From: CAYVQU01 sp964453155
GTDB lineage: Bacteria; Chloroflexota; Anaerolineae; Anaerolineales; UBA11858
DNA length: 30,419 nt
Assembly (NCBI GenBank): GCA_964453155.1
Contig: CAYVQU010000054.1
Span: 1 to 30,419, forward strand
Direction of reading: 5' to 3'
Below are positions 15,713 to 23,100 of the stretch, piece after piece (position 1 is the first letter of the stretch; the number at the start of each line of letters is the position of its first letter). Made by a program: the position numbers and the translations under genes. Below the pieces are notes generated by a model. The model searched no databases, had not been told where the DNA came from, and saw only the letters and a program-made list of their open reading frames with translations.

Positions 15713-15738
15713 GAAAAATCCCTGGACTTATGCAGGGA
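15713..15738 (-). terminator. Hairpin between the anti-sigma gene and the selenoprotein gene
   Basis: On the minus strand AATCCCTG and CAGGGATT form an 8-bp stem with a short loop, followed by a TTTT run. It sits about 15-40 nt upstream of the oxidoreductase ATG, just before its Shine-Dalgarno. It may terminate the sigma/anti-sigma transcript or act as an attenuator for the oxidoreductase. Confidence 0.55.
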
Positions 15739-15803
15739 TTATTATCGTTTGTATTCAATTTGATGCTGTAATTCTGAAAAGGTTACAGATTTAAGCTAAA
15801 AGT

Positions 15804-15871
15804 AACCGCTAATCACGCGAATTTTAGCTAATTTATTGTCAAATTCGTGTAGATTAGCGAAAATCGCGGTT
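15804..15871. repeat. Word-repeat palindrome (AATTCGCGTGATTAGCG type)
   Basis: AACCGC (15804-15809) pairs with GCGGTT (15866-15871). Inside, 'taatcacgcgaatttt' faces 'aaattcgtgtagatta'. It occupies most of the 183-nt gap between the anti-sigma and oxidoreductase genes. Confidence 0.6.
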
Positions 15872-15880
15872 TATGATTGA

Positions 15881-16138
15881 TCAAGATTCTAAAAACTCGT
15901 CCAAATTAAGCTGCTTGAACAACCGCGCCCGCACGTCATTGGGTACATCCGGGGGCTCGGTGGTTTCCTGATATAACTCGACGGTTTTTTGGAGGGTGTT
16001 GATCACGATCTGGCAGTTTTCACAATCAGCCATGTGGCGTTCAATCTCTTCGCAGAGCGCATCTTCTAAATCACCGTCAACAAAGCCAGATAATGATGTT
16101 AGTAGATTCTTACAATTATGGTTGTGGTGATCGCTCAT
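15881..16138 (-). CDS. Zinc-finger (zf-HC2) anti-sigma factor
   Basis: An 85-residue protein with the H35-x3-C39-x2-C42 zinc-binding motif (IERHMADCENC) of zf-HC2 anti-sigma domains, plus an N-terminal C9 that may complete the site. A helix-rich tail follows. There is no transmembrane segment, so it is a soluble, possibly redox-responsive (RsrA/ZAS-like) regulator in which thiol oxidation would release zinc and the sigma factor. Its ATG overlaps the sigma stop by 4 nt (ATGA), the standard coupled arrangement for a sigma/anti-sigma pair. The adjacent disulfide oxidoreductase fits an RsrA-type thiol-stress circuit, but that link is inference. Confidence 0.85.
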   Translation of the reverse strand: MSDHHNHNCKNLLTSLSGFVDGDLEDALCEEIERHMADCENCQIVINTLQKTVELYQETTEPPDVPNDVRARLFKQLNLDEFLES

Positions 16139-16749
16139 ACTTCACCTCGTGCTTTCGCCAGTTGAACCCGTTCGCTGTAGTAGACCGACAGCATCTCTCG
16201 GAGTCGCAACCGAGCCCGTGAGAGCCGGGTCTTGACTGCATTTTCGCTCAAATCCAGGACTTGGGCGGTCTCGCGAGTGGACAGGCCTTCGATATCCCGC
16301 AGCAAGAATACGACCCGCAGCGAGTGGGGCAGTTTCTCCACGCTGGCATCCAGATTGGCTCGCGATTCTGCCGACATGAGTTCGCCTTCAGGGAGACAGC
16401 ACCAATCTACAATTTCCAGAGGAGCTTGCTCGGGTTCATCCTCAGCGGGTTGCTCGACCGAAATTTGATCCGGCCGCTTTTTCCGCAAGAACATCAGGGC
16501 TTCGTTGGTCGCAATCCGGTACAACCAGGTGGATAAGCTCGAGCGGCCTTGGAATTTGGGGAGGGCGTTGAAAGCCTTGATGAAGGTATCCTGGAGAATA
16601 TCCTCGGCGTCTTGCTCATTTTGGAGCATTTTTAGCCCCAAGCGGTAAATTTGACCCGAATAAGCCTCTACCAACCGGGCAAATTCAGCCCGATTTCCAT
16701 TTTGTAAGGCGGCGATATCGAATGTTGGTTTATCTTTTCCGTTACTCAT
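16135..16749 (-). CDS. ECF-family RNA polymerase sigma factor
   Basis: A 204-residue ECF sigma factor. Region 2 spans about 20-90: YRLGLKMLQNEQDAEDILQDTFIKAF followed by GRSSLSTWLYRIATNEALMFLRKKR, the -10-binding and core-binding segment. Region 4 spans about 140-190: VFLLRDIEGLSTRETAQVLDLSENAVKTRLSRAR, the -35-binding helix-turn-helix. It lacks regions 1 and 3, as expected for ECF. Co-encoded with the zf-HC2 anti-sigma factor through an ATGA overlap. No clear Shine-Dalgarno is seen before the ATG. Candidate targets are the neighbouring redox genes, but no shared promoter motif was established. Confidence 0.92.
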   Translation of the reverse strand: MSNGKDKPTFDIAALQNGNRAEFARLVEAYSGQIYRLGLKMLQNEQDAEDILQDTFIKAFNALPKFQGRSSLSTWLYRIATNEALMFLRKKRPDQISVEQPAEDEPEQAPLEIVDWCCLPEGELMSAESRANLDASVEKLPHSLRVVFLLRDIEGLSTRETAQVLDLSENAVKTRLSRARLRLREMLSVYYSERVQLAKARGEV

Positions 16750-17210
16750 TTAGATGCATTTCATTATTAAAGGTGACAAGGTGTCAGGGCGTTGAAGCAG
16801 TTTTCGGAAAGAATCTTTAAAAAAATCAAGCCCAAACCGAAAACTGCCAAGCTAACAGCCGTGTGGCGGTAAAAACTGCAGGTTTTAGTTTCAACTAAAA
16901 ACCGACACAGGCTTAGGTAACTGAGGACGATATCCAAGTTGCTTGGTTACCCAATTACTATGTTACCGATTTCACCAGTTTTTGGCACGCTGTGCAACTC
17001 TGACGTGACCAAAAAATTGTATCATGAGCACGTTAACATAACCTTAACTTGCGCAGTCATTCGACACCCGATTCCTATGACAATCATCACCTGCCTTTGT
17101 GACAGGCAGTACTAACCGTAGCAGGTTCCTTAAACTATACTTTACTCAAGCTTAGTAGATATATCGGTTATATAACCCCTTAAATGTCCGAATTTACTGA
17201 GCATTGACAA
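16750..17210. other. Gene-free divergent intergenic region with stacked hairpins
   Basis: No convincing gene lies between the sigma start and the riboswitch. Three structures are visible. GCAGTTTTCGG (16797-16807) pairs with 16837-16847. A long imperfect hairpin spans 16857-16913, with AGCC/GGCT at the base and GGTTTTAGTT/AACTAAAAACC at the tip. A word-repeat block spans 16916-16967 (GGTAAC/GTTACC outside, CCAAG/CTTGG inside). CTGCCT/AGGCAG (17091-17109) is a small extra hairpin. A TATACT at 17136-17141 is a possible -10 for the riboswitch transcript but has no good -35. Confidence 0.5.
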
Positions 17211-17428
17211 TATAACCGAGTGTATCCGGGGAAGTCCGGTGCCCATTTGATCCCAAATGGAATTCCGGCGCTGTCCCGCAACTGTAATTGCCAGTGACCA
17301 GTGAAAAGTGAACAGTGATCGGTTTTCACCCTGTTCATCCCGTAGCTGCATTTGAAAACTGGTAACTGAACACTGATTACTGGCCCCATGGCCGAGCCAG
17401 ATTACCGGTGCACTCTATTGGTTTTCCC
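17210..17428 (+). ncRNA. Cobalamin riboswitch
   Basis: Conserved B12-riboswitch blocks occur in order: GGGGAAGTCCGGTGC (17228-17242), AATTCCGGCGCTGTCCC and then GCAACTGTAA (B12-box core near 17261-17287), and finally GCCGAGCCAGATTACCGG (17391-17408). AACCGAGTG (17214-17222) can pair with CACTCTATTGGTT (17411-17423) as P1. A 7-bp CCATTTG/CAAATGG hairpin interrupts the core after GGTG, and about 105 nt of repeat-like sequence fill the variable peripheral region. It leads into an intrinsic terminator and then the CODH/ACS operon, whose AcsC/AcsD proteins need a corrinoid. Known members of this class repress when cobalamin binds; here the target is a B12-using rather than B12-making operon. Confidence 0.88.
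17286..17393. repeat. Word-repeat palindrome inserted in the riboswitch variable arm
   Basis: GCCAGT (17290-17295) and CAGTG words on the left face CACTG and ACTGGC (near 17381-17393) on the right. Internally GTGAAAA/TTTTCAC and TGAACAG/CTGTTCA also pair. The sequence has the same 'gtgaccagtgaaaagtgaacagtgat' word style as intergenic repeats elsewhere in the window, yet lies between conserved riboswitch blocks. Confidence 0.65.
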
Positions 17429-17449
17429 AACTGTTTTCTTCCGAGAGAG

Positions 17450-17506
17450 AAGGAGCAGGGCATTTGTATGAATAGGATACAATTGCCCTGCTCCTTTGTG
17501 TTTTTT
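17450..17506 (+). terminator. Riboswitch-linked intrinsic terminator
   Basis: AAGGAGCAGGGCA (17450-17462) pairs with TGCCCTGCTCCTT (17484-17496), and the stem extends inward through ATTTGTAT/ATACAAT. It is followed by a T-rich tract (TTTGTGTTTTTT). It starts about 25 nt after the riboswitch P1, so it is the probable expression platform for transcription attenuation. Confidence 0.85.
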
Positions 17507-17531
17507 GTCACAAATAACTGGTTGAGCCACA

Positions 17532-17638
17532 TAAATTAACCGCTGAGAACGCAAAGTACGCTGAGGAACTACAGATAAAACGCTGTCTCTGGGTGCTTTT
17601 TGTCCCCCTTCGCATCTCTGCGGTGAGATTTAAACTTC
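17532..17638. repeat. Word-repeat palindrome (CGCAGAGAACGCAAAG type)
   Basis: ACCGC (17539-17543) pairs with GCGGT (17620-17624); 'gctgagaacgcaaag' words face 'cttcgcatctctgcgg' words. It lies between the riboswitch terminator and the first operon gene. Confidence 0.55.
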
Positions 17639-17687
17639 AATCAGAAAAGCTATATTAGCCCAACCCAATTTACGGAGGATAATGCAT

Positions 17688-18083
17688 ATGGAAGTACTAT
17701 CTCTAGAACTCCCCGCAATGTATGGCGATCACCATGTCGTCGAGGTCCGCCGGCTCTTGTTCGAGCTGGACGGCGTCGATGATGTGTACGCCAGCAGCGG
17801 CTTCCAGGCCGCTGAGATCACTTTTGATCCCGAGAAAGTGAGTGCCGATGATATTACGGCCAAGTTAGAACAGGCCGGATATATCGGTGATCTACCCATT
17901 CCAGTTGAAGCGGGCGAACCATTATATGGTCGCAATCCGGCGGGTTCATTTTATCGCCACACCGCAGCTTCTGGACAAACTGCAAATGTAGTTGGTTTTT
18001 CGCAAAATGTGGGGTATGAAGGACGCGCTTTATGGGCTTGCCCAGGCATGAGTCCGATTACTGGTATGGATGAAGATGAGTGA
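17688..18083 (+). CDS. HMA-like small protein lacking CxxC, first gene of the CODH/ACS operon
   Basis: A 131-residue protein whose first 70 residues follow the beta-alpha-beta-beta-alpha-beta pattern of heavy-metal-associated domains (LSLELPAM, VEVRRLLFELDGVDDVYA, AAEITFDPEKVSADDITAKLEQAGY). The usual M-x-C-x2-C loop is replaced by M11-Y-G-D-H15-H16. The C-terminal 60 residues are unusual, with a single C118 in ALWACPGMSPI and an acidic tail. GGAGG at 17674-17678 favours ATG 17688 (9-nt spacing) over ATG 17682. CODH starts 8 nt after its stop. I infer a metal-handling or assembly role for the Ni/Fe clusters of CODH/ACS; direct function is unknown. Confidence 0.7.
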   Translation: MEVLSLELPAMYGDHHVVEVRRLLFELDGVDDVYASSGFQAAEITFDPEKVSADDITAKLEQAGYIGDLPIPVEAGEPLYGRNPAGSFYRHTAASGQTANVVGFSQNVGYEGRALWACPGMSPITGMDEDE

Positions 18084-18091
18084 GGTAAGCT

Positions 18092-20113
18092 ATGGCTAAA
18101 AAACAGCGAACACCCCAAGAAAAAAGTATTGACCCGGCCGCCCAAGAGATGCTCATTCGAGCAGAAGAGCTGGGCATTGGCACCGCATTTTCCCGTGCCG
18201 ATGACATGTCACCCTGCAATATTGGCGCGGCGGGTTTGTGTTGTAAATTATGTAGCATGGGCCCGTGCCGATTGACCCGTGATGGACAAGTCGGGGTCTG
18301 TGGGGCCACTATGGATACCATCCAGGCGCGTAACTTGGCCCGGTCCATTGCCGCGGGGACCTCAGCGCACTCGGATCATGGCCGGGATATGGCTTTCACC
18401 CTCAAAGCCGTTGCCAATGATGAGACCGAAGGCTACATCATCCGCGATGTCGCCAAATTGCGCAACGTCGCCGCCCGCTACGATATTCCGATCGAAGATC
18501 GCTCTCCGAAAGAGATCGCCAATGATTTGGCCGATTTGTTCATTGCCCAATTTGGATCGCAGGTTGGGCCGTTAGCCCCTGTTAAACTGGCCCCCGAAAA
18601 ACGCCAGAAAATTTGGGAAGAGCAAAAAGTCGTCCCGCGTGGTGTGGACCGCGAAGTCGTCGATATGTTGCACCGCACCCATATGGGTGACGACCAAGAC
18701 CTGGCCCACATCATGCAGCAGGCCGTTCGGACCGGTTTGGCGGATGGCTGGGGCGGCAGCATGATCGGCACAGATGTATCGGATATTTTGTTCGGCACTC
18801 CGGCCCCCGTTCACGGCCAAGCCAACCTGGGTGTCCTGCGAACCGATATGGTCAACGTGGTCGTTCACGGACACGAACCGACCCTCAGCCAGATGATTGC
18901 GGCCGCCACCCAAGATCCCGAGATCATCGAATATGCGAAAGCTGCGGGAGCTGAAGGGGTCAATCTGGCCGGCGTGTGCTGCACGGCCAATGAGATTTTG
19001 GTGCGCCAGGGTGTACCGGTGGCCGGTAACTTCCTCCACCAGGAACTCTCCATTCTAACCGGCGCGGTCGAAGCGATGGTTGTGGATGTGCAGTGCATCA
19101 TGCAATCCCTGGTCAATCTGGCCGAAAACTTCCACACTAAAATCATCACCACCTCCCCGAAAGTTAAAATCACGGGTGCCACCCACATCGAATTTGATGA
19201 GCATCGCGCATTGACGATTGCCAAAGATATCTTGAAGAAAGCCATCGACAATTACAAAGAGCGCGGCGCCGTTCACATCCCCGACGAAAAAGAAGATCTG
19301 GTTCCGGGCTTCTCCCACGAATACATCAACTATATGTTGGGCGGCTCCTATCGGGCTTCTTTCCGCCCCCTCAATGATGCCATTATGGCTGGGCGCATTC
19401 GCGGGGTAGCTGCCATTGTGGGTTGCAATAACCCTCGCAGTCAGCAAGATTACTTGCTCACTTATGTGGCTGAACAATTGCTCAAGCAAGATGTCCTGGT
19501 CGTCGAAACCGGTTGTGGTGCGATTGCCGCTGCCAAGAAAGGACTCCTCCTGGGCGAAGCCGGACTGGAAAAAGTCGGACCTGGCCTGAAAGAAATCTGC
19601 GAGACGATTGGTATCCCGCCGGTTCTGCATATGGGTTCCTGTGTGGATAACACCCGCATCCTGACCGTCCTCACCCAAATGGTTGAAGAGGGCGGCCTGG
19701 GCGATGATATCGATCAAATCCCGGCTGTTGGTTTGGCTCCCGAGTGGATGAGTGAGAAAGCCCTGGCGATTGCCACTTACTGTGTGGCCTCGGGCGCTTA
19801 CGTCATCTTTGGTGGCAATTCCCCAGTAGGTGGTATGCCTGACCGGCTGGAAGAAAGCGATCTAGTTCTCAAATACATCAGCGAAGGTTGGGAAGAAATT
19901 TACGGTGGTAAGCTGGAATTCATCCCTGACCCCGATGAAATGGTCAAGTCCACCCTGGCTCACATCGATAAGAAGCGCGCCGACCTCGGACTCCCTGAGT
20001 ACGATGCGGCTAAATTCGGCCAGAGTGGCGATGCCAAGATGCTCGAACTCGAAGCGCTGCCATTAGCTGAGAAACGGAAGGCTCTTTACGGCCTGCCGGT
20101 AGCTGGAGATTAA
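18092..20113 (+). CDS. acsA: Anaerobic (Ni-Fe) carbon monoxide dehydrogenase catalytic subunit
   Basis: A 673-residue CooS/AcsA-type CODH, full length for the family, which interconverts CO2 and CO on a Ni-Fe-S C-cluster. N-terminal cysteines C42, C50, C51, C54, C59 and C70 (CNIGAAGLCCKLCSMGPCR) are the B/D-cluster ligands. C-cluster motifs follow: HGHEP, LAGVCCTANEIL, VVDVQCIMQ, VGCNNPRSQQD, ETGCGA and HMGSCVDNTR. GAGG lies 6 nt before the ATG. In this operon it supplies CO through an internal tunnel to AcsB for acetyl-CoA formation. No CooC/AcsF-type nickel-insertion ATPase is next to it; the HMA-like protein is upstream instead. Confidence 0.95.
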   Translation: MAKKQRTPQEKSIDPAAQEMLIRAEELGIGTAFSRADDMSPCNIGAAGLCCKLCSMGPCRLTRDGQVGVCGATMDTIQARNLARSIAAGTSAHSDHGRDMAFTLKAVANDETEGYIIRDVAKLRNVAARYDIPIEDRSPKEIANDLADLFIAQFGSQVGPLAPVKLAPEKRQKIWEEQKVVPRGVDREVVDMLHRTHMGDDQDLAHIMQQAVRTGLADGWGGSMIGTDVSDILFGTPAPVHGQANLGVLRTDMVNVVVHGHEPTLSQMIAAATQDPEIIEYAKAAGAEGVNLAGVCCTANEILVRQGVPVAGNFLHQELSILTGAVEAMVVDVQCIMQSLVNLAENFHTKIITTSPKVKITGATHIEFDEHRALTIAKDILKKAIDNYKERGAVHIPDEKEDLVPGFSHEYINYMLGGSYRASFRPLNDAIMAGRIRGVAAIVGCNNPRSQQDYLLTYVAEQLLKQDVLVVETGCGAIAAAKKGLLLGEAGLEKVGPGLKEICETIGIPPVLHMGSCVDNTRILTVLTQMVEEGGLGDDIDQIPAVGLAPEWMSEKALAIATYCVASGAYVIFGGNSPVGGMPDRLEESDLVLKYISEGWEEIYGGKLEFIPDPDEMVKSTLAHIDKKRADLGLPEYDAAKFGQSGDAKMLELEALPLAEKRKALYGLPVAGD

Positions 20114-20175
20114 CGTGCCACGTGCGAAGTGCTTAGTGCGGATCCATCTTTTCGCACTTTGCACCTCGCACCCTG
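20114..20175. repeat. Word-repeat palindrome (GTGCGAAGTGC type) between CODH and ACS genes
   Basis: Words 'cgtgcgaagtgcttagtgcg' on the left face 'cgcactttgcacctcgcac' on the right across a short centre. It sits inside the operon, in the 77-nt gap before the acsB-acsD start codon. Confidence 0.6.
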
Positions 20176-20190
20176 CACTTGGAGGAACAT

Positions 20191-23100
20191 ATGTCAAAAT
20201 ACATTGCAACCCGCGCGATCCGAGGTGCTAACGCCCTGGTCATCGAGGCCGAGTTGATGCTCAAACGGGCATTAGCAGAAAAAGGCCCGGATACGCTCGT
20301 TGAATTTCCCAATACTGCTTATTTCTTACCCACCATCTATGCCATGACGAACATGGAGGTGACGACTCTCGGCCAATTGGACGAAGCGCTGACCCATGCG
20401 CGTTCGCTTTTGCACCCCATGCCGTCTGAGAGTCACTGGACACCCTATTTGGGGGAAACCCTCGATAGTGGTATGGCCACCCTCTTGGCTGCCGAGATCA
20501 TAGAGGCCATTCGCTTCGTTTATGATCTCCAGCCCGAACCCTACCCGGGTATCGAGTTGACCGGCGGCACCGCCTATCCCCATTTGGATAACGGTGGCGG
20601 CCCAGCCGGACACTTGAATGGTCCCATTGATGATATCCAACTCCGCTCCTGGGGTATCCAACTCGTGGACGGCCGGATGCCTGGCTTTGCCGCTATCGTC
20701 GGTTGCGCCAAGTCCAATGAGGTGGCCGTCAAATTGGTGCGCGAACTCCAACGCCGCAATATCCTGATCTTCCTCTGCGGCAACGTCAACGGCCGCAGCA
20801 TCATTGATCAGCTCAACGAAGAAGGCGTGGAACTCGGTTACGATACCTACACCATCCCCTTCGGCACCGACACTCTCAGCGCCATCTACGCCCTGGGCTT
20901 TGCCGCCCGCTCAGCCCTGACCTTCGGCGGTATCTCCGCTGGCCAGGCCCGCGACATCCTGCTCTATAACCGGGCTCGCGTGTTCGCCTTCGTTTTGGCT
21001 CTCGGTGAAGTAGATGATCTCAAATACGCGGCGGCGGCCGGGGCCATCAACTTTGGCTTCCCCGTCATCGCCGACACGGTCATCCCCGAAATCCTGCCGA
21101 CCGGTGTGACCGAATACGAACATGTCGTCTCGATGCCCTTCGACCAGATCGAAGGTGCCGATGATCTCGAACGCGCCGAACGCCTGGTGCAGAAATGCAT
21201 CGAAATTCGCGGCGTCAAGATCAAGATGCACGAAGTCCCCGTCCCCGTGCCCTATGGCTCCGCCTTCGAAGGCGAGGTCGTCCGCAAGGCCGATATGCGG
21301 GTCGAATTTGGCGGCAAGAACTCCAAATGCTTCGAATTCCTGCGCTCAGTCGACATGGAAGATGTCACTGATGGTCAAGTCGAAGTCGTCGGCCCCAGCT
21401 TCGAAGAACTCGATGATAAAGCCTCCATGAATATGGGCATCGTCGTCGAGGTTGCCGGTCGCAAGATGCAGGATGACTTCGAACCCGTCCTCGAGCGCCA
21501 GATTCACTACTTTGTCAACGGTGCCTCGGGCATCCAACACATTGGCCAGCGCGATATCGCCTGGATCCGCATCTCTAACGGGGCCGCCGATAAAGGCTTC
21601 AGCCTCGAAGATTTCGGCAAAATCCTGCATGCCCGCATGCACTCCGATTTCGGCGCCATCGTCGATAAAGTTCAGGTCACTATTTACACGGAAGAGGCCA
21701 AGTTCCAGGAATGGCTGGCCACCGCCCGTGAGACCTATGACACCCGCAACATGCGCCTCGCCGACCTGAAAGATGATGCCGTCGACGAATTCTACTCCTG
21801 CACCCTGTGTCAGTCCTTCGCGCCCGACCATGTGTGTGTGGTCAGCCCCGAGCGCCTGGGTCTCTGTGGTGCTTACAACTGGCTGGACTGCAAAGCCAGC
21901 TTCAGCATTAACCCGACCGGCCCCAACCAGCCGATCCAACTCGGTAAACTGATCGATAATGAAGTCGGTTACTGGGAAGGCACCAATGATTACGCCAAAG
22001 AAGGCTCTCACGGCGTCGTCACCGAAGTTGCCATGTACTCCATCATGGAAAACCCCATGACGGCTTGTGGCTGCTTCGAGTGCATCGTCATGGTGATCCC
22101 CGAAGTCAAGGGCGTGATGGTCGTCAGCCGGGAAGACACCGGCATGACTCCCATGGGGATGAAATTCTCCACCCTGGCCGGGATCGCCGGTGGCGGTCTC
22201 CAGACCCCGGGGGTGATGGGCGTCGGAAAATTCTACGTCATCAGCCCCAAATTCATCTCAGCCGACGGCGGTTTCAAACGCGTCGTCTGGATGAGCAAGA
22301 ACCTCAAAGACAGCATGGAGTTCGAACTCCGGGCTTCTGCTGAACGGGAAGGGATGCCCGATTTCCTCGACATGATCGCTGACGGCACTAACGTCACGAC
22401 GGTTGAAGAACTCGAAACCTGGGTCAAAGAGAAAAATCACCCCGTTTTGGATATGGAACCGATGGAAGCCAAAGAACGTGAGGCTCCTGAGACGTCCGAA
22501 CCCGCTGCGGATGTGATCGCGCAGGCCGAAGCTGTGGTCGAAAAAGCCATGGCCAAAGACGAACCGGAACCTGAGGTGGTAGCCGAGAAGGAAGAGCCAG
22601 CCAAACCAGAGGTTCCTCCAGCCCCCGCCGCCCCCGTAGCACCTGCTGCTCCCCTGGCAACGGCTGCCTCTGGCAGCTTGGAAGAGCGCGTTGACCGCCT
22701 GGAACGCTCCGTCAAGACCTTGATCGGTTCCCTGGTCGGGGCCCTGGCCGAACTCGGCGGTGAAGTCCCCGAAGTTCAGGTCGTCCCCGCGGCTCCTGCC
22801 GCCCCGGTGGAAATTACCCCCGAATCCGAACCTGAAGAAGTCAAAATTGAACTACCTCCCGATAAAGCCTGGTTGCCCGACGGCACCACAACCGACGTCC
22901 TCAAAGAAGGTTGGTCTGGCTCTGTCCGTGAAGTGACCATTGGCGCATTAGCCACTGATGGCGGCACTCGCACCAGTCTGGTCACCATCGGTGGTGAGAC
23001 CGCCATGCCTTTCATGGATTTCGAAGGCCAGATGCCGCATAAACCCGTCGTCGCCATCGAGATCAAGGACCGCCGTCCTGACGATTGGTCCGAGCTCCTG

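Noticed and set aside
17204..17209. TTGACA as the -35 box of the ACS operon promoter
   Set aside because: The matching -10 would fall inside the conserved riboswitch core, where no TATAAT-like sequence exists, and transcription would start after P1.
19055..19717. 220-codon open frame antisense to the CODH gene
   Set aside because: Same reason: complete overlap with conserved CODH motifs and a composition typical of antisense reading.
20179..20190. TTG start giving MEEH at the AcsB-AcsD N-terminus
   Set aside because: The GGAGG ribosome-binding site lies inside this extension and is correctly spaced for the ATG at 20191.
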